Of a DNA stretch of 64,000 nucleotides, positions 56,018 to 64,000 are shown piece by piece. Positions within the stretch are counted from its first letter, which is position 1. Each line of letters opens with the position of its first letter. Origin of the DNA: Burkholderia ambifaria AMMD (GTDB taxonomy: Bacteria > Pseudomonadota > Gammaproteobacteria > Burkholderiales > Burkholderiaceae); contig NC_008390.1 of NCBI RefSeq assembly GCF_000203915.1, positions 744,001-808,000 of the forward strand, in the 5' to 3' direction. A program made the translations under genes and the position numbers. The notes beneath the pieces are model-generated. The model had not been told where the DNA came from. It worked only from the letters and a program-made list of their open reading frames with translations, and searched no databases.

Positions 56018-58105
56018 ATGACGACGCACGGGTGGGGCACTCGGATTCTTCTCGGCGCGGCGCTGGCCGCGCTCACATTGCTCGGCGGCTGCAACGACGC
56101 CGATTCGGGCGAGCGCAACCGGTTGCCCGGTTTCGTGTCCGGCAGCGTGCGCACGACCGCCTATGACGGCACGAGCGACGACCTGCTGACGGCTGGCCTC
56201 GGCAAGACGGGCCTCGCCTCCACGGCGCCCGCGTTCGCGAATCCGTCCCGGCCGACGAGCGCCGAGCTGCGCCGGCTCGCGATCTGGTCGAACTACCGCG
56301 CGCTCGTCGACATGAGCGCGAACGGCGGCTACGGCCGCTTCTGGGGGCCGAACGTCGACCTCGACGGCAACGCCACGCTCGGCGAAGGCAAGATCCCCGG
56401 CACCGAATATCTCGCGTACTCCGACGACGGCAGCGGCCGCAAGAACGTGACGCTGCTCGTGCAGGTGCCCGCCAGCTTCGATCCGAAGCAGCCGTGCATC
56501 GTCACCGCGACGTCGTCGGGGTCGCGCGGCGTGTACGGCGCGATTTCGGCGGCCGGCGAGTGGGGCCTCAAGCGCGGCTGCGCGGTCGCATACAACGACA
56601 AGGGCGGCGGCAACGGCGCGCACGAGCTCGGCTCCGACACGATCACGCTGATCGACGGCACGCTCGCCAACGCGGTGCTCGCCGGCAATGCCAGCCTCTT
56701 TACCGCGAACGTGACGAGCGGCGACCTGGCCGCGTTCAACGGCCGCTTCCCGAACCGCTACGCGTTCAAGCACGCGCATTCGCAGCAGAATCCCGAGCAG
56801 GACTGGGGGCACGCGACGCTGCAGGCGGTCGAATTCGCGTACTGGGCGCTCAACGAGCAGTTCGGGCCGGTACTCGACAGCTCGCATCACGGCGTGCGCT
56901 ACCACCCGGGCGACATCACGACGATCGCCGCGTCCGTCAGCAACGGCGGCGGTGCGGCGCTCGCGGCGGCCGAGCAGGACACGCGCCGCTGGATCACCGC
57001 GGTCGTGGTCGGCGAGCCGCAGGTCAACGTGCGGATGTCGCCGAACGCGATCGTGCGCGAGGGCGGCCAGCCGGCACCGTCGTTCGGCCGGCCGCTGGCC
57101 GACTACGCGACGCTCGCGAACCTGCTGCAGCCGTGCGCGGCCGCGTCCGCGTCGCTCGCGGGCGAGCCGTACCTGAGCGGGCTGCCGGCCGCCACCACGC
57201 AGTCGATCCGCACGCAGCGCTGCGCGACGCTCGCCGCGGCGGGGCTCGTGTCGGGCGCCGACACGCAGAGCCAGGCCGCCGACGCGCTCGCGCAGCTGCA
57301 TGCGGCCGGCTATCTCGCCGATTCCGACCTGCTGCAGGCGTCGATGTGGGATTCGCAGGCGATTCCGGCGATCGCGGTCACCTATGCGAACGCGTACACG
57401 CGCTCGCGCGTGACCGACAATCTGTGCAATTTCAGCTTCGCGACCACCAGCGCGCCGACCGGCACGGTCGCCTCGCCCGCCGCGTCGCCGATGCCGGCCA
57501 TCTTCGGCGTCGGCAACGGCGTGCCGCCGACGGGCGGCATCGACCTCGTGTTCAACACGGGCGCGGGCGTCGATCACCGGCTCGCGACCCCCGACGCGAG
57601 CTTCGCGGGCGCGCTGTGCCTGCGCCAGCTGTGGACCAACGGGATGCTCGACATGCCGGCGAACGTCGACGCCGTGCGCGTGAACGCGAACCTGCAGGGC
57701 AAGCCCGCGATCATCGTGCAGGGCCGCAGCGACGCGCTCGTGCCGGTGAACCACGCGTCGCGCGCGTATGTCGCGCAGAACAGCATCAGCGAAGGCGCCC
57801 GCAGCCAGCTCGTGTTCTACGAGGTGACGAACGGGCAGCACTTCGACGCGTTCCTGCCCGTCGCGGGCTTCGATACGCGCTTCGTGCCGGTCCACTACTA
57901 CAACGTGCAGGCGCTGAACCTGATGTGGCGCCATCTGAAGAACGGCGCCGCGCTGCCGCCGTCGCAGGTGATCCGCACGGTGCCGCGCGGCGGCACGCCG
58001 GGCGCCGCACCGGCGCTGACGAGCGCGAACCTGCCGCCGATCGCGACGTCGCCCGGCGCGAACGCGATCACGGCCGGCGCCGGCGCGATCGACGTGCCGC
58101 TCTGA
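56018..58105 (+). CDS. D-(-)-3-hydroxybutyrate oligomer hydrolase, lipoprotein-like
   Basis: 695 residues. A signal ending in a lipobox (LLGGC-N) suggests a lipoprotein. The nucleophile is probably S308 in ASVSNGGGAALAAA, in the position known for the HBOH family, with NDKGGGNGAHELGSD and the C-terminal IIVQGRSDALVPVNHASRAY and GQHFDAF supplying the other catalytic residues. It cleaves oligomers from polyhydroxybutyrate breakdown in the periplasm or outside the cell. Monocistronic; a strong terminator follows. Confidence 0.93.
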   Translation: MTTHGWGTRILLGAALAALTLLGGCNDADSGERNRLPGFVSGSVRTTAYDGTSDDLLTAGLGKTGLASTAPAFANPSRPTSAELRRLAIWSNYRALVDMSANGGYGRFWGPNVDLDGNATLGEGKIPGTEYLAYSDDGSGRKNVTLLVQVPASFDPKQPCIVTATSSGSRGVYGAISAAGEWGLKRGCAVAYNDKGGGNGAHELGSDTITLIDGTLANAVLAGNASLFTANVTSGDLAAFNGRFPNRYAFKHAHSQQNPEQDWGHATLQAVEFAYWALNEQFGPVLDSSHHGVRYHPGDITTIAASVSNGGGAALAAAEQDTRRWITAVVVGEPQVNVRMSPNAIVREGGQPAPSFGRPLADYATLANLLQPCAAASASLAGEPYLSGLPAATTQSIRTQRCATLAAAGLVSGADTQSQAADALAQLHAAGYLADSDLLQASMWDSQAIPAIAVTYANAYTRSRVTDNLCNFSFATTSAPTGTVASPAASPMPAIFGVGNGVPPTGGIDLVFNTGAGVDHRLATPDASFAGALCLRQLWTNGMLDMPANVDAVRVNANLQGKPAIIVQGRSDALVPVNHASRAYVAQNSISEGARSQLVFYEVTNGQHFDAFLPVAGFDTRFVPVHYYNVQALNLMWRHLKNGAALPPSQVIRTVPRGGTPGAAPALTSANLPPIATSPGANAITAGAGAIDVPL

Positions 58106-58130
58106 GGGCATTCGCCGCGCCGCAGTCATG

Positions 58131-58155
58131 AAGCCGGACGGTCGTCCGGCTTTTT
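58131..58155 (+). terminator. Terminator of the 3HB-oligomer hydrolase gene
   Basis: 9-bp stem AAGCCGGAC / GTCCGGCTT with a GGTC loop followed by a T-run, 25 bases after the stop. Confidence 0.92.
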
Positions 58156-58322
58156 CTTTTTCCGCGTCGGGAATCGACGACGGCATCGTCGCGAACCGTA
58201 CCGTGCTGCAGCGCGTGCTGAAGCTTGCAGGCCGGTCGGGCCGTGTTTTTATGGAAAGGGTGCCGGCGCGCGAGGCGCCGCAAGCAGCGCGTCCCGCGCC
58301 GCGGGAACCGCCGGCCGCGTCG

Positions 58323-59111
58323 TTACGCGAGCACGAGCCGTATGCCGACCGCGACGAGCGTCGCGGCGAGCAGGTTGCGCAGCAGCCGCTCGGGCGCGCG
58401 CGCGGACAGCAGGCTGCCGAGCACGATGCCGGGCAGCGAGCCGAGCAGCAGCGACAGCAGCATCGACCAGTCGACCGAGCCGAGCAGCCAGTGGCCCATG
58501 CCCGCGACGAGCGTGAGCGGCACCGCGTGCGCGATGTCTGACCCGACGATGCGGGTGGTCGCGAGCGCCGGGTACAGCAGCAGCAGCACGGTGACGCCGA
58601 TCGCGCCGGCGCCGACCGACGTCATCGACACGAGCACGCCGAGCACGGCGCCCGTCAGCACGGTCGACCACAGCGTGCGCGCCGGGCTCGGCGCGAGCGG
58701 ATTGCGCGCGGCGAGCGCGGTGAGTTGCGGGCGGAAGATCAGCGCGAGCGACGTGAGCAGCAGCGCGATGCCGAGCACCAGCTGGATCATCCGCGCGGTG
58801 CCGGGCGAATTCACGCCGTGCGTGTGCAGCACCCACAGCGTGACGGCCGCGGCCGGGACGCTGCCGGCCGCGAGCCGGCCGGTGATGCGCCAGTCGATCG
58901 ACCCCTTCAGCCCGTGGACGAGCGTGCCGGTCGCCTTGGTCGCGGCCGCGTACAGTAGGTCGGTGCCCACCGCCGTCGCGGGGTGGACGCCGAACAGCAG
59001 CACGAGGATCGGCGTCATCAGCGAACCGCCGCCGACGCCCGTCAGGCCGACGAGAATGCCGACGAACAGGCCGGACAGGGAGTACAGCAGATCGATATGG
59101 GGGAGCGACAT
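58323..59111 (-). CDS. Sulfite exporter TauE/SafE family permease
   Basis: 262 residues from ATG 59111 (MSLPHIDLL). Eight hydrophobic segments in two repeats; GILVGLTGVGGGSLMTPILVLLFGVHPATAVGTDLLYAAATKATGT is the diagnostic first repeat and GALVSMTSVGAGAIG-like VLVSMTSVGAGAIGVTVL the second. It transports sulfite, organosulfonates or related anions. Stands alone. Confidence 0.92.
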   Translation of the reverse strand: MSLPHIDLLYSLSGLFVGILVGLTGVGGGSLMTPILVLLFGVHPATAVGTDLLYAAATKATGTLVHGLKGSIDWRITGRLAAGSVPAAAVTLWVLHTHGVNSPGTARMIQLVLGIALLLTSLALIFRPQLTALAARNPLAPSPARTLWSTVLTGAVLGVLVSMTSVGAGAIGVTVLLLLYPALATTRIVGSDIAHAVPLTLVAGMGHWLLGSVDWSMLLSLLLGSLPGIVLGSLLSARAPERLLRNLLAATLVAVGIRLVLA

Positions 59112-59457
59112 CGGAAGCAGGCGGTTATGCGGCGTTCGGCGGTGGCGCGCGGCTGCGGCGCGCGCATTCAAAGTCCGCCATTGTCGCAAAAGTGGCGCGT
59201 TGGTGTACGACTACGTTAAAAATCGGCCGGGAAGGGCCGCCGGGCGGCCCGTTCGCGGTGGATGAAACGTGCGTTTGAACGGGCGCCGGGCCCGACAGGG
59301 CCGCGCGCCGGTATCCGCGAGCGGGTGGCCCGGCAGCCTTCTGATAGTGCTTTGAGAGGCTGAATGGCAGACGTCATTCGCGCGCGCTTCCTGCCGGTTC
59401 ATGGCAGGAGCGACGCGTAGCGGCTGCGCGTGTCGCGCGGCGCCCGACGCCCGGATG
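59112..59457. other. Intergenic region between the TauE-type and FrnE-like genes
   Basis: 346 bases without a gene. A palindrome GGGCCGCC-G-GGCGGCCC lies at 59234-59250, and the segment nearest the TauE start should contain its promoter. No other structure is convincing. Confidence 0.45.
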
Positions 59458-60192
59458 TCAGCCGCGCGGCGGCAGTTCGCAGCCGTCGGGGCCGCACGCG
59501 GCCGCGTCGTCGCCGGCCAATTCGACGATCGCGCCGTCGCGCCACGCCTGCTCGAGCGCCTGCGCGAACACGTCGGCCGGCTGCGCGCCCGACACCGCGT
59601 AGCGGCCGCCGAACACGAACAGCGGCACGCCGCGTCCGCCGATCTGCGCGGCCCGCGCGATGTCGGCCTCGACTTCGTCACGGTATGCGTCGCTGCGCAG
59701 CACGGCTTCGACGGCCGAGCGCTCGAGCCCCGCTTCGACCGCGAAGTCGATCAGCGCCGCGTGGTCGAACAGCGAGCCGTGTTCGCAGAAATACGCGCGG
59801 TACAGGCGTTCGGTCAGCGCATGCGCGCGGCCGGTCGCTTCCGCGAGCTTCACGAGCCGGTGAGCGTCGAGCGTGTCGCCGACGGACGTGCCCGGAAGGT
59901 CGTAGCGCAGCCCGACGCTCGCGGCCGCGTCGGTCACCTGGTGCAGCATCTGGTCGACCTGCGCGGGCGACATTTGGTATTTGCCCGCCAGCATCGCCTC
60001 GACCGGTTCGACCGGCTGGCCCGGCATCAGCCGGTACGCGCGCAGCACGACGTCGACGTGCCCGGCGTGCGCGAACGCGGCGAGCGCCTCGTCGAAGCGG
60101 CGCTTGCCGATCCAGCACCACGGGCAGATCAGGTCGGACCAGATTTCGACGGTCAGGGTGGGGCGGGCGGTCGGGGCGGGGGTGGTCGTCAT
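59458..60192 (-). CDS. DsbA-family oxidoreductase (FrnE-like)
   Basis: 244 residues. The CPWC active site (C23-x-x-C26) in EIWSDLICPWCWIGKRRFDEAL and GVPLFVFGGRYAVSGAQ are the FrnE features. There is no signal peptide, so it works in the cytoplasm, as FrnE does in oxidative-stress tolerance. Two extra cysteines near the C-terminus (AACGPDGCELP) form a second CxxxC-like pair. Confidence 0.92.
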   Translation of the reverse strand: MTTTPAPTARPTLTVEIWSDLICPWCWIGKRRFDEALAAFAHAGHVDVVLRAYRLMPGQPVEPVEAMLAGKYQMSPAQVDQMLHQVTDAAASVGLRYDLPGTSVGDTLDAHRLVKLAEATGRAHALTERLYRAYFCEHGSLFDHAALIDFAVEAGLERSAVEAVLRSDAYRDEVEADIARAAQIGGRGVPLFVFGGRYAVSGAQPADVFAQALEQAWRDGAIVELAGDDAAACGPDGCELPPRG

Positions 60193-60285
60193 GGGGAAGT
60201 CGCGGTGGCAAATAAATGTAACTGCGACTATATCACTTTATGCCGCAGCGCTTCGTGAGGGCCTGGCACGGGCGGAACGGGCCCC

Positions 60286-60945
60286 TTACGCGTCGCCCTG
60301 CGTTTCCTTCAGATGCTTCAGGTGCTTGTAGACGGTCGCGCGCCCCATCCCGAGCACGTTCGCGACGTAGTTCGCGGCGCTCTTGCCGCGGAACGCGCCT
60401 TCCGCATGCAGTGCCTCGACGAGTTCGCGCCGGTGCTCGCGCGTGAGGCCGTTCAGGCCGACCTGCCGTTCGCGCAGCCAGCCGTGCAGGAACGTGTTGA
60501 TGCGCTCCTGCCAGTCGTCGCGGAACAGCTCGTCGGGCTGCGCGACGATGCCCGCGCCCTTGATGAACACATCGAGCGTCGCGCGGACATCGTCGAACAC
60601 CGCGATGTTGAAGTTGATGCACATCATCCCGGCCGGGCGGCCTTCGTCGTCGAACAGCACGTTGCTCACGCAACGCATCCGCCGGCCGTCCCAGTTCAGC
60701 TTCTCGTACGGGCCGATCACGCGCTCGCGCGCCGAATGATCGATTTCCTCGAGCGCCGAGTCGTCGCCAACTTCGCGCTTCGACAGGTTGTTCGCGAGGT
60801 ACAGCACGGTCTGGTCGTGCAGGTCGTGGATCACGACTTCCGCGTACGGGAAGAACAGCGCCGCGATGCCATCGGCGATCGGCGCATAGCGGGTGAGCAG
60901 CAGGTCTTTGACGGGGGATTGCTTCTTGCGCATCGGAATCGCCAT
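60286..60945 (-). CDS. dauR: YheO/DauR-like transcriptional regulator (PAS + HTH)
   Basis: 219 residues from ATG 60945 (MAIPMRKKQ); ATG 60933 is possible. The N-terminal YheO-type PAS domain (YAPIADGIAALFFPYAEVVIHDLHDQTVLYLANNLSKREVGDDS) is followed by a C-terminal HTH_22 (AANYVANVLGMGRATVYKHLKHLKE). In P. aeruginosa DauR represses the D-arginine operon dauBAR in the absence of D-arginine. Here it lies 131 bases downstream of the dauB-like gene, the same partner order. The symbol rests on context and domain type. Confidence 0.85.
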   Translation of the reverse strand: MAIPMRKKQSPVKDLLLTRYAPIADGIAALFFPYAEVVIHDLHDQTVLYLANNLSKREVGDDSALEEIDHSARERVIGPYEKLNWDGRRMRCVSNVLFDDEGRPAGMMCINFNIAVFDDVRATLDVFIKGAGIVAQPDELFRDDWQERINTFLHGWLRERQVGLNGLTREHRRELVEALHAEGAFRGKSAANYVANVLGMGRATVYKHLKHLKETQGDA

Positions 60946-61076
60946 CTCGGGTGAGCGGGGGCCGAGCGGTGCGTGGGCGCGGCGCGCCGGCGTACCGTCG
61001 ACCGGCATGTCCGTGCGCCCGCGCGCTGCCGCCGCGGTGGTTGCGCCATTGTATCGGCCCCGCGTGCGCGTGCTGC

Positions 61077-62039
61077 TCATGCGCGCGTCAGATGCGTGTA
61101 CAGCGCGTGCGCGATCGCGATGTCCTCGAGGCCGAGGCCGATCGAGCGGAAGAACGCATGACGCGTGCGCGACGGTGCCGCGCAGGTGCCGGCGACGAGC
61201 GCGGGCAGGTCGCCGACGATCCGCTCGTGCGTCCAGCCGTGCGCGGCCGCCGCGATCTGCATCTCGCCCGCGCTCGCGGGCGTCGTGTCGCGGTAGTCGC
61301 AATACACGTCCATGTCGGGCAGCCACGCGGGCGGGATCTCGTGCGCGCGCGCGACGTTGGTGCTGATCGACGTGACGAGCGCGGGGCGCGTGAGCACGCC
61401 GTCCGCGAGCACCGGCGTGCCCGACGACGTGCACAGCATCACGACATCGGCGTCGCGCACGCATGCTTCGACGCTGGCGGCCGGGCGGGCGCGCGGATCG
61501 ATCCGCGCGAGCGTCGCCTGCAGCGCCGGGTCGCCGCCGAGCGCGGGCGAATGCACGCTGATCGAGGCCCAGTCGCGCAGTGCCGCGGCGAGGCGCAGAT
61601 GCGCGAGGCCGACCGCGCCCGTGCCGATCACGGCGAGCCGGCGCGCGTCGCGCGGCGCGAGGCAGTCGACCGCGAGCGCCGTCGTGCCGGCCGTGCGCTC
61701 GACCGTCAGCAGCCCCGCGTCGCACCACATCAGCGGCTGGCCGGTGCGCATCGACATCAGCGCGGTCCACGCGGTCACGATCGGTTTGTCGCCCGTCACG
61801 ACGTACGGCGACAGCTTCGCGCCGAACACCTGCTCGTCGGCGAGCGCGCCGAGATACGTGATGAAATCGCCGGCCTGTTCGGGGAACAGCGTGAGGGTTT
61901 GCGGCGGCTGCACCGCGCGAGCCGACGCGAGCGACGCGAACATGCGGCGCAGCGTGCCGAGCACGTCGAGCGACGGCAGCGCCGCGCGCACCGCGGCTTC
62001 GTCGACGGTGAGCGGCAGGGTCGGGGCGGGTTGCGTCAT
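61077..62039 (-). CDS. dauB: Ornithine cyclodeaminase / mu-crystallin family dehydrogenase (DauB-like)
   Basis: 320 residues. OCD/mu-crystallin fold: GDFITYLGALADEQVFGAKLSPYVVTG, TALMSMRTGQPLMWCDAGLLTVERTAGTTALAV and the Rossmann motif VIGTGAVGLAHLRLAAAL. In P. aeruginosa DauB is an NAD(P)H-dependent L-arginine dehydrogenase that turns 2-ketoarginine into L-arginine, completing D- to L-arginine racemisation. The DauR-like regulator and amino-acid binding protein beside it support that role. Ornithine cyclodeaminase or imine reductase activity cannot be excluded. Confidence 0.85.
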   Translation of the reverse strand: MTQPAPTLPLTVDEAAVRAALPSLDVLGTLRRMFASLASARAVQPPQTLTLFPEQAGDFITYLGALADEQVFGAKLSPYVVTGDKPIVTAWTALMSMRTGQPLMWCDAGLLTVERTAGTTALAVDCLAPRDARRLAVIGTGAVGLAHLRLAAALRDWASISVHSPALGGDPALQATLARIDPRARPAASVEACVRDADVVMLCTSSGTPVLADGVLTRPALVTSISTNVARAHEIPPAWLPDMDVYCDYRDTTPASAGEMQIAAAAHGWTHERIVGDLPALVAGTCAAPSRTRHAFFRSIGLGLEDIAIAHALYTHLTRA

Positions 62040-62113
62040 GGGACTTCTCCGGTCGGGGCCGGACAGGACTGTCTCGATCGAGCGCGTCCGGCAGTGTTCG
62101 TGATGGATTAAAA

Positions 62114-62126
62114 GTCTAATATAGAC
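62114..62126. promoter_or_regulatory. Predicted DauR operator 1 (dauB side)
   Basis: Dyad GTCTA-ATA-TAGAC, 75 bases upstream of the dauB-like ATG. It has the same arms and spacing as the dyad at 62259-62271. Confidence 0.6.
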
Positions 62127-62256
62127 GAAGGTGGTCGGGTGAGTTTTTCTTTGTAGGACGCGTGCGCAAGGAAAAACATAGATAAATCAAAGGGGTTTTG
62201 CGCCAGCGACGGTATGGCGACGGACAGCGTCAGCACCGCGATTATCGTATCCCCTA

Positions 62257-62281
62257 TAGTCTATAGTAGACTAAGAGTCTA
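62257..62281. promoter_or_regulatory. Predicted DauR operator 2 (transporter side)
   Basis: TAGTCTA-TAG-TAGACTA (62257-62273) is a perfect 7+3+7 dyad whose core, GTCTA-N3-TAGAC (62259-62271), equals operator 1. A third half-site GTCTA follows at 62277-62281. It lies about 150 bases upstream of the binding-protein gene. The intergenic region (62040-62419) has no gene. Confidence 0.65.
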
Positions 62282-62419
62282 TATTTTGCGTGCGGACCAG
62301 CGTGTCGCCGCACGGCGGCCGGCTGCATCGCAAGCCGATCCGGCGCGGGCGCAGCGCCCGGCAACGGCGTCGCGCGACCGGTCTTCATCGCCTCAATCCG
62401 GAATCGAAGGACATCCGTC

Positions 62420-63199
62420 ATGAACTGGAAGCTTTCCCTCTGCGCCGTCGCGGCGCTCGCGTGCGCGGCCGTCACGGCCCACGCGGAACAGACCACGCTG
62501 CGCTTCGGGATCGAAGCCGCCTACCCGCCGTTCGAGAGCAAGTCGCCGGCCGGCCAGCTGCAGGGCTTCGACGTCGACATCGGCAACGCGGTGTGCGCGA
62601 AGCTGAACATGAAGTGCGTGTGGGTCGAGAATGCGTTCGACGGGTTGATCCCGGCGCTGCAGGCGCGCAAGTTCGACGCGATCAATTCGGCGATGAACAT
62701 CACCGCGAAGCGCAAGCAGAGCATCGACTTCACGCCGGCGATCTACGTCGTGCCGATCGTGATGGTCGCGCACCGCGGCTCGCCGCTGCGGCCCGATGCC
62801 GCGAGCCTGCGCGGCAAGCACGTCGGCGTGCTGCAGGGCTCGTCGCAGGAGGATTTCCTGAAGGCACACTGGGCGAATGCGGGCGTGGCCGTCGTGTCCT
62901 ATCCGGACCAGGACCAGATCTACGCCGATCTCGTCGCCGGGCGTCTCGACGCGGCCGTGCAGGAAGCGCAGACCGCGCAGGACGGCTTCCTCGACAAGCC
63001 GGCCGGCCGCGACTACCAGATCGTCGGCGAGCCGCTGAAGGATCCCGCGACGCTCGGCGAAGGCACCGGCTTCGGGATGCGCAAGGGCGACAAGGCGCTG
63101 CAGACTAAGATCGCCGGCGCGCTCGACGCACTGAAGAAGGACGGCACGCTGAGCGCGCTGTCGCAGAAGTACTTCAAGCGCGACATCGTCGCGAAGTAA
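62420..63199 (+). CDS. ABC transporter periplasmic amino-acid-binding protein (Lys/Arg/Orn/His type)
   Basis: 259 residues with a signal peptide (to VTAHA-EQ). SBP family 3 signature: LRFGIEAAYPPFESKSPAGQLQGFDVDIGNAVCAKL, and the ligand loop SAMNITAKRKQSIDFTPAIY. The size and motifs fit ArgT/HisJ-type basic amino-acid binders. No permease or ATPase is linked within the window. In P. aeruginosa a similar binding protein sits next to dauBAR, so D- or L-arginine is the likely ligand. Confidence 0.93.
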   Translation: MNWKLSLCAVAALACAAVTAHAEQTTLRFGIEAAYPPFESKSPAGQLQGFDVDIGNAVCAKLNMKCVWVENAFDGLIPALQARKFDAINSAMNITAKRKQSIDFTPAIYVVPIVMVAHRGSPLRPDAASLRGKHVGVLQGSSQEDFLKAHWANAGVAVVSYPDQDQIYADLVAGRLDAAVQEAQTAQDGFLDKPAGRDYQIVGEPLKDPATLGEGTGFGMRKGDKALQTKIAGALDALKKDGTLSALSQKYFKRDIVAK

Positions 63200-63266
63200 G
63201 CCTGGCCGCGCGCCGGCCGCCGTGCCGGCGCGCGTCGCACCGAATCTCGACGCAGTACGGGGAAGC

Positions 63267-64000
63267 ATGGATTTCGACGTCATCGTTCTGGGGGCCGGCA
63301 TCGTCGGCGTGTCGTCGGCGCTGCATCTGCAGGATCGCGGGCTGCGGGTCGCGCTCGTCGACCGGCGCGCGCCCGGCGAGGAAACGAGCCACGGCAATGC
63401 CGGGCTGATCGAGCGCTCGTCGGTCGTGCCGTACGCGTTCCCGCGCCGGCTCGGCACGCTGCTGCGCTACGCACGCAACCGCTCGGTCGATCTCTATTGG
63501 GACTACAAGGCGCTGCCTGCGTACGCGGGCTGGCTCGCGCGCTTCTGGCGCGAATCGTCGCCGCAGCGGCTCGCGGCTGCCGCGCGCGACATGCTGCCGC
63601 TTGTCGCGGCGAGCGTCGTCGAGCACGACGCGCTGCTCGCGCGCACCGACGCACAGCCGCTCGTGCATGACGGCGGGTGGCTCGAGGCGTTCCGGTCGCC
63701 CGCGCTGTTCGATGCGGAAACGCGCGCGCAGCAGCGGGTGGCCGACGCGCACGGGTTGCGGATGAGCGTGCTCGACGCGCGCGCGCTGCGCGAGCGCGAG
63801 CCCGGCATCGGCGACGCGTTCTGCGGCGCGTTCCACTGGCAGGATCCGAAGACGGTATCGAGCCCCGGCGGCCTCACGAAGGCGTACGCGCGGCTGTTCG
63901 AGCGCGACGGCGGCACATTCGTGCACGGCGACGCGACGACGCTCGCGCAGGTGCGCGACGGCTGGCAGGTCGATACCGACCATGGGCTGATCTCGGCCCG
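63267..64000 (+). CDS. FAD-dependent D-amino-acid dehydrogenase, DadA-like (3' end outside window)
   Basis: Starts at ATG 63267 after GGGGAAGC and stays open to the end of the window (244 codons seen). The N-terminal FAD motif VIVLGAGIVGVSSALHLQDRGLRVALVDRR is followed by ETSHGNAGLIERSSVVPYAFPR, which is the DadA-type form (SxGNAG) rather than that of P. aeruginosa DauA. Its place 67 bases after the binding-protein gene suggests it oxidises the imported D-amino acid to the 2-oxo acid used by the DauB-like enzyme. Confidence 0.88.
   Translation, partial: MDFDVIVLGAGIVGVSSALHLQDRGLRVALVDRRAPGEETSHGNAGLIERSSVVPYAFPRRLGTLLRYARNRSVDLYWDYKALPAYAGWLARFWRESSPQRLAAAARDMLPLVAASVVEHDALLARTDAQPLVHDGGWLEAFRSPALFDAETRAQQRVADAHGLRMSVLDARALREREPGIGDAFCGAFHWQDPKTVSSPGGLTKAYARLFERDGGTFVHGDATTLAQVRDGWQVDTDHGLISA

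Noticed and set aside
55925..58186. Minus-strand frame opposite the 3HB-oligomer hydrolase
   Set aside because: Shadow of a recognisable enzyme; Arg/Ala-rich with no domain.

Overview
This window is a stretch of core chromosome from a GC-rich beta-proteobacterium, almost certainly a Burkholderia, most likely of the cepacia complex. The evidence is the very high GC content, the long antisense open frames that go with it, and typical Burkholderia neighbourhoods: ybgC-tolQRA-tolB-pal-cpoB, glyA-nrdR followed by minor pilins, a homogentisate operon, xdhABC, and a secreted 3-hydroxybutyrate-oligomer hydrolase. I saw no insertion sequence, integrase, phage module or CRISPR array. The species call is inference.

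Layout. 1-5971: a DedA-family C-terminus, an MscS channel, a frameshifted GNAT remnant, a stand-alone APS kinase beside a 0.75 kb gene-poor stretch of lower GC, a class II amidotransferase, an AhpD-like protein divergent from its probable AraC-type regulator, and a YiaA-like membrane protein. 6111-11713: a tightly packed six-gene operon (GT2 glycosyltransferase, unknown exported protein, ferritin-like diiron protein, GT-B glycosyltransferase, PAP2 phosphatase, membrane desaturase). It looks like a lipid or glycolipid pathway that I cannot match to a described system, and it is the best candidate for something new here. 11826-17582 (minus): tRNA-Lys and the complete Tol-Pal envelope operon. 18588-20598: a sigma70 promoter, a ZTP (pfl) riboswitch, glyA and nrdR. 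20752-23655: five minor pilin genes without PilY1. 23758-25060 (minus): yqjDEK-like stress membrane proteins.

25376-29844: 1-Cys peroxiredoxin, glutaryl-CoA dehydrogenase divergent from an IclR regulator whose promoter carries two palindromes, a GFA protein and a degenerate EAL protein. 29979-36246: a palindromic operator pair and a homogentisate operon (FAD hydroxylase, small DUF2783 protein, aromatic-acid transporter, hmgA, fahA) ending in a good terminator. The hydroxylase plus small protein resembles the two-component 3-hydroxyphenylacetate 6-hydroxylase that feeds homogentisate. 36332-46140: transporters, bluB, a D-2-hydroxyacid dehydrogenase with a LysR gene, and a class V transaminase next to an AraC regulator and a DMT exporter. 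46489-51180: xanthine dehydrogenase xdhA, xdhB and an xdhC that lacks its usual N-terminal domain.

51277-60192: an NTF2-like protein, LysR, an HCCA-isomerase-like protein, an orphan membrane-anchored TAXI protein, a BON protein, the 3HB-oligomer hydrolase, a TauE permease and a FrnE-like DsbA protein. 60286-64000: a D-arginine-type (dau) locus: a YheO/DauR-like regulator and an ornithine-cyclodeaminase-family gene, divergent from an amino-acid binding protein and a DadA-like dehydrogenase cut by the window end. Two copies of the same 13-bp dyad lie in the divergent intergenic region and are the predicted operators.
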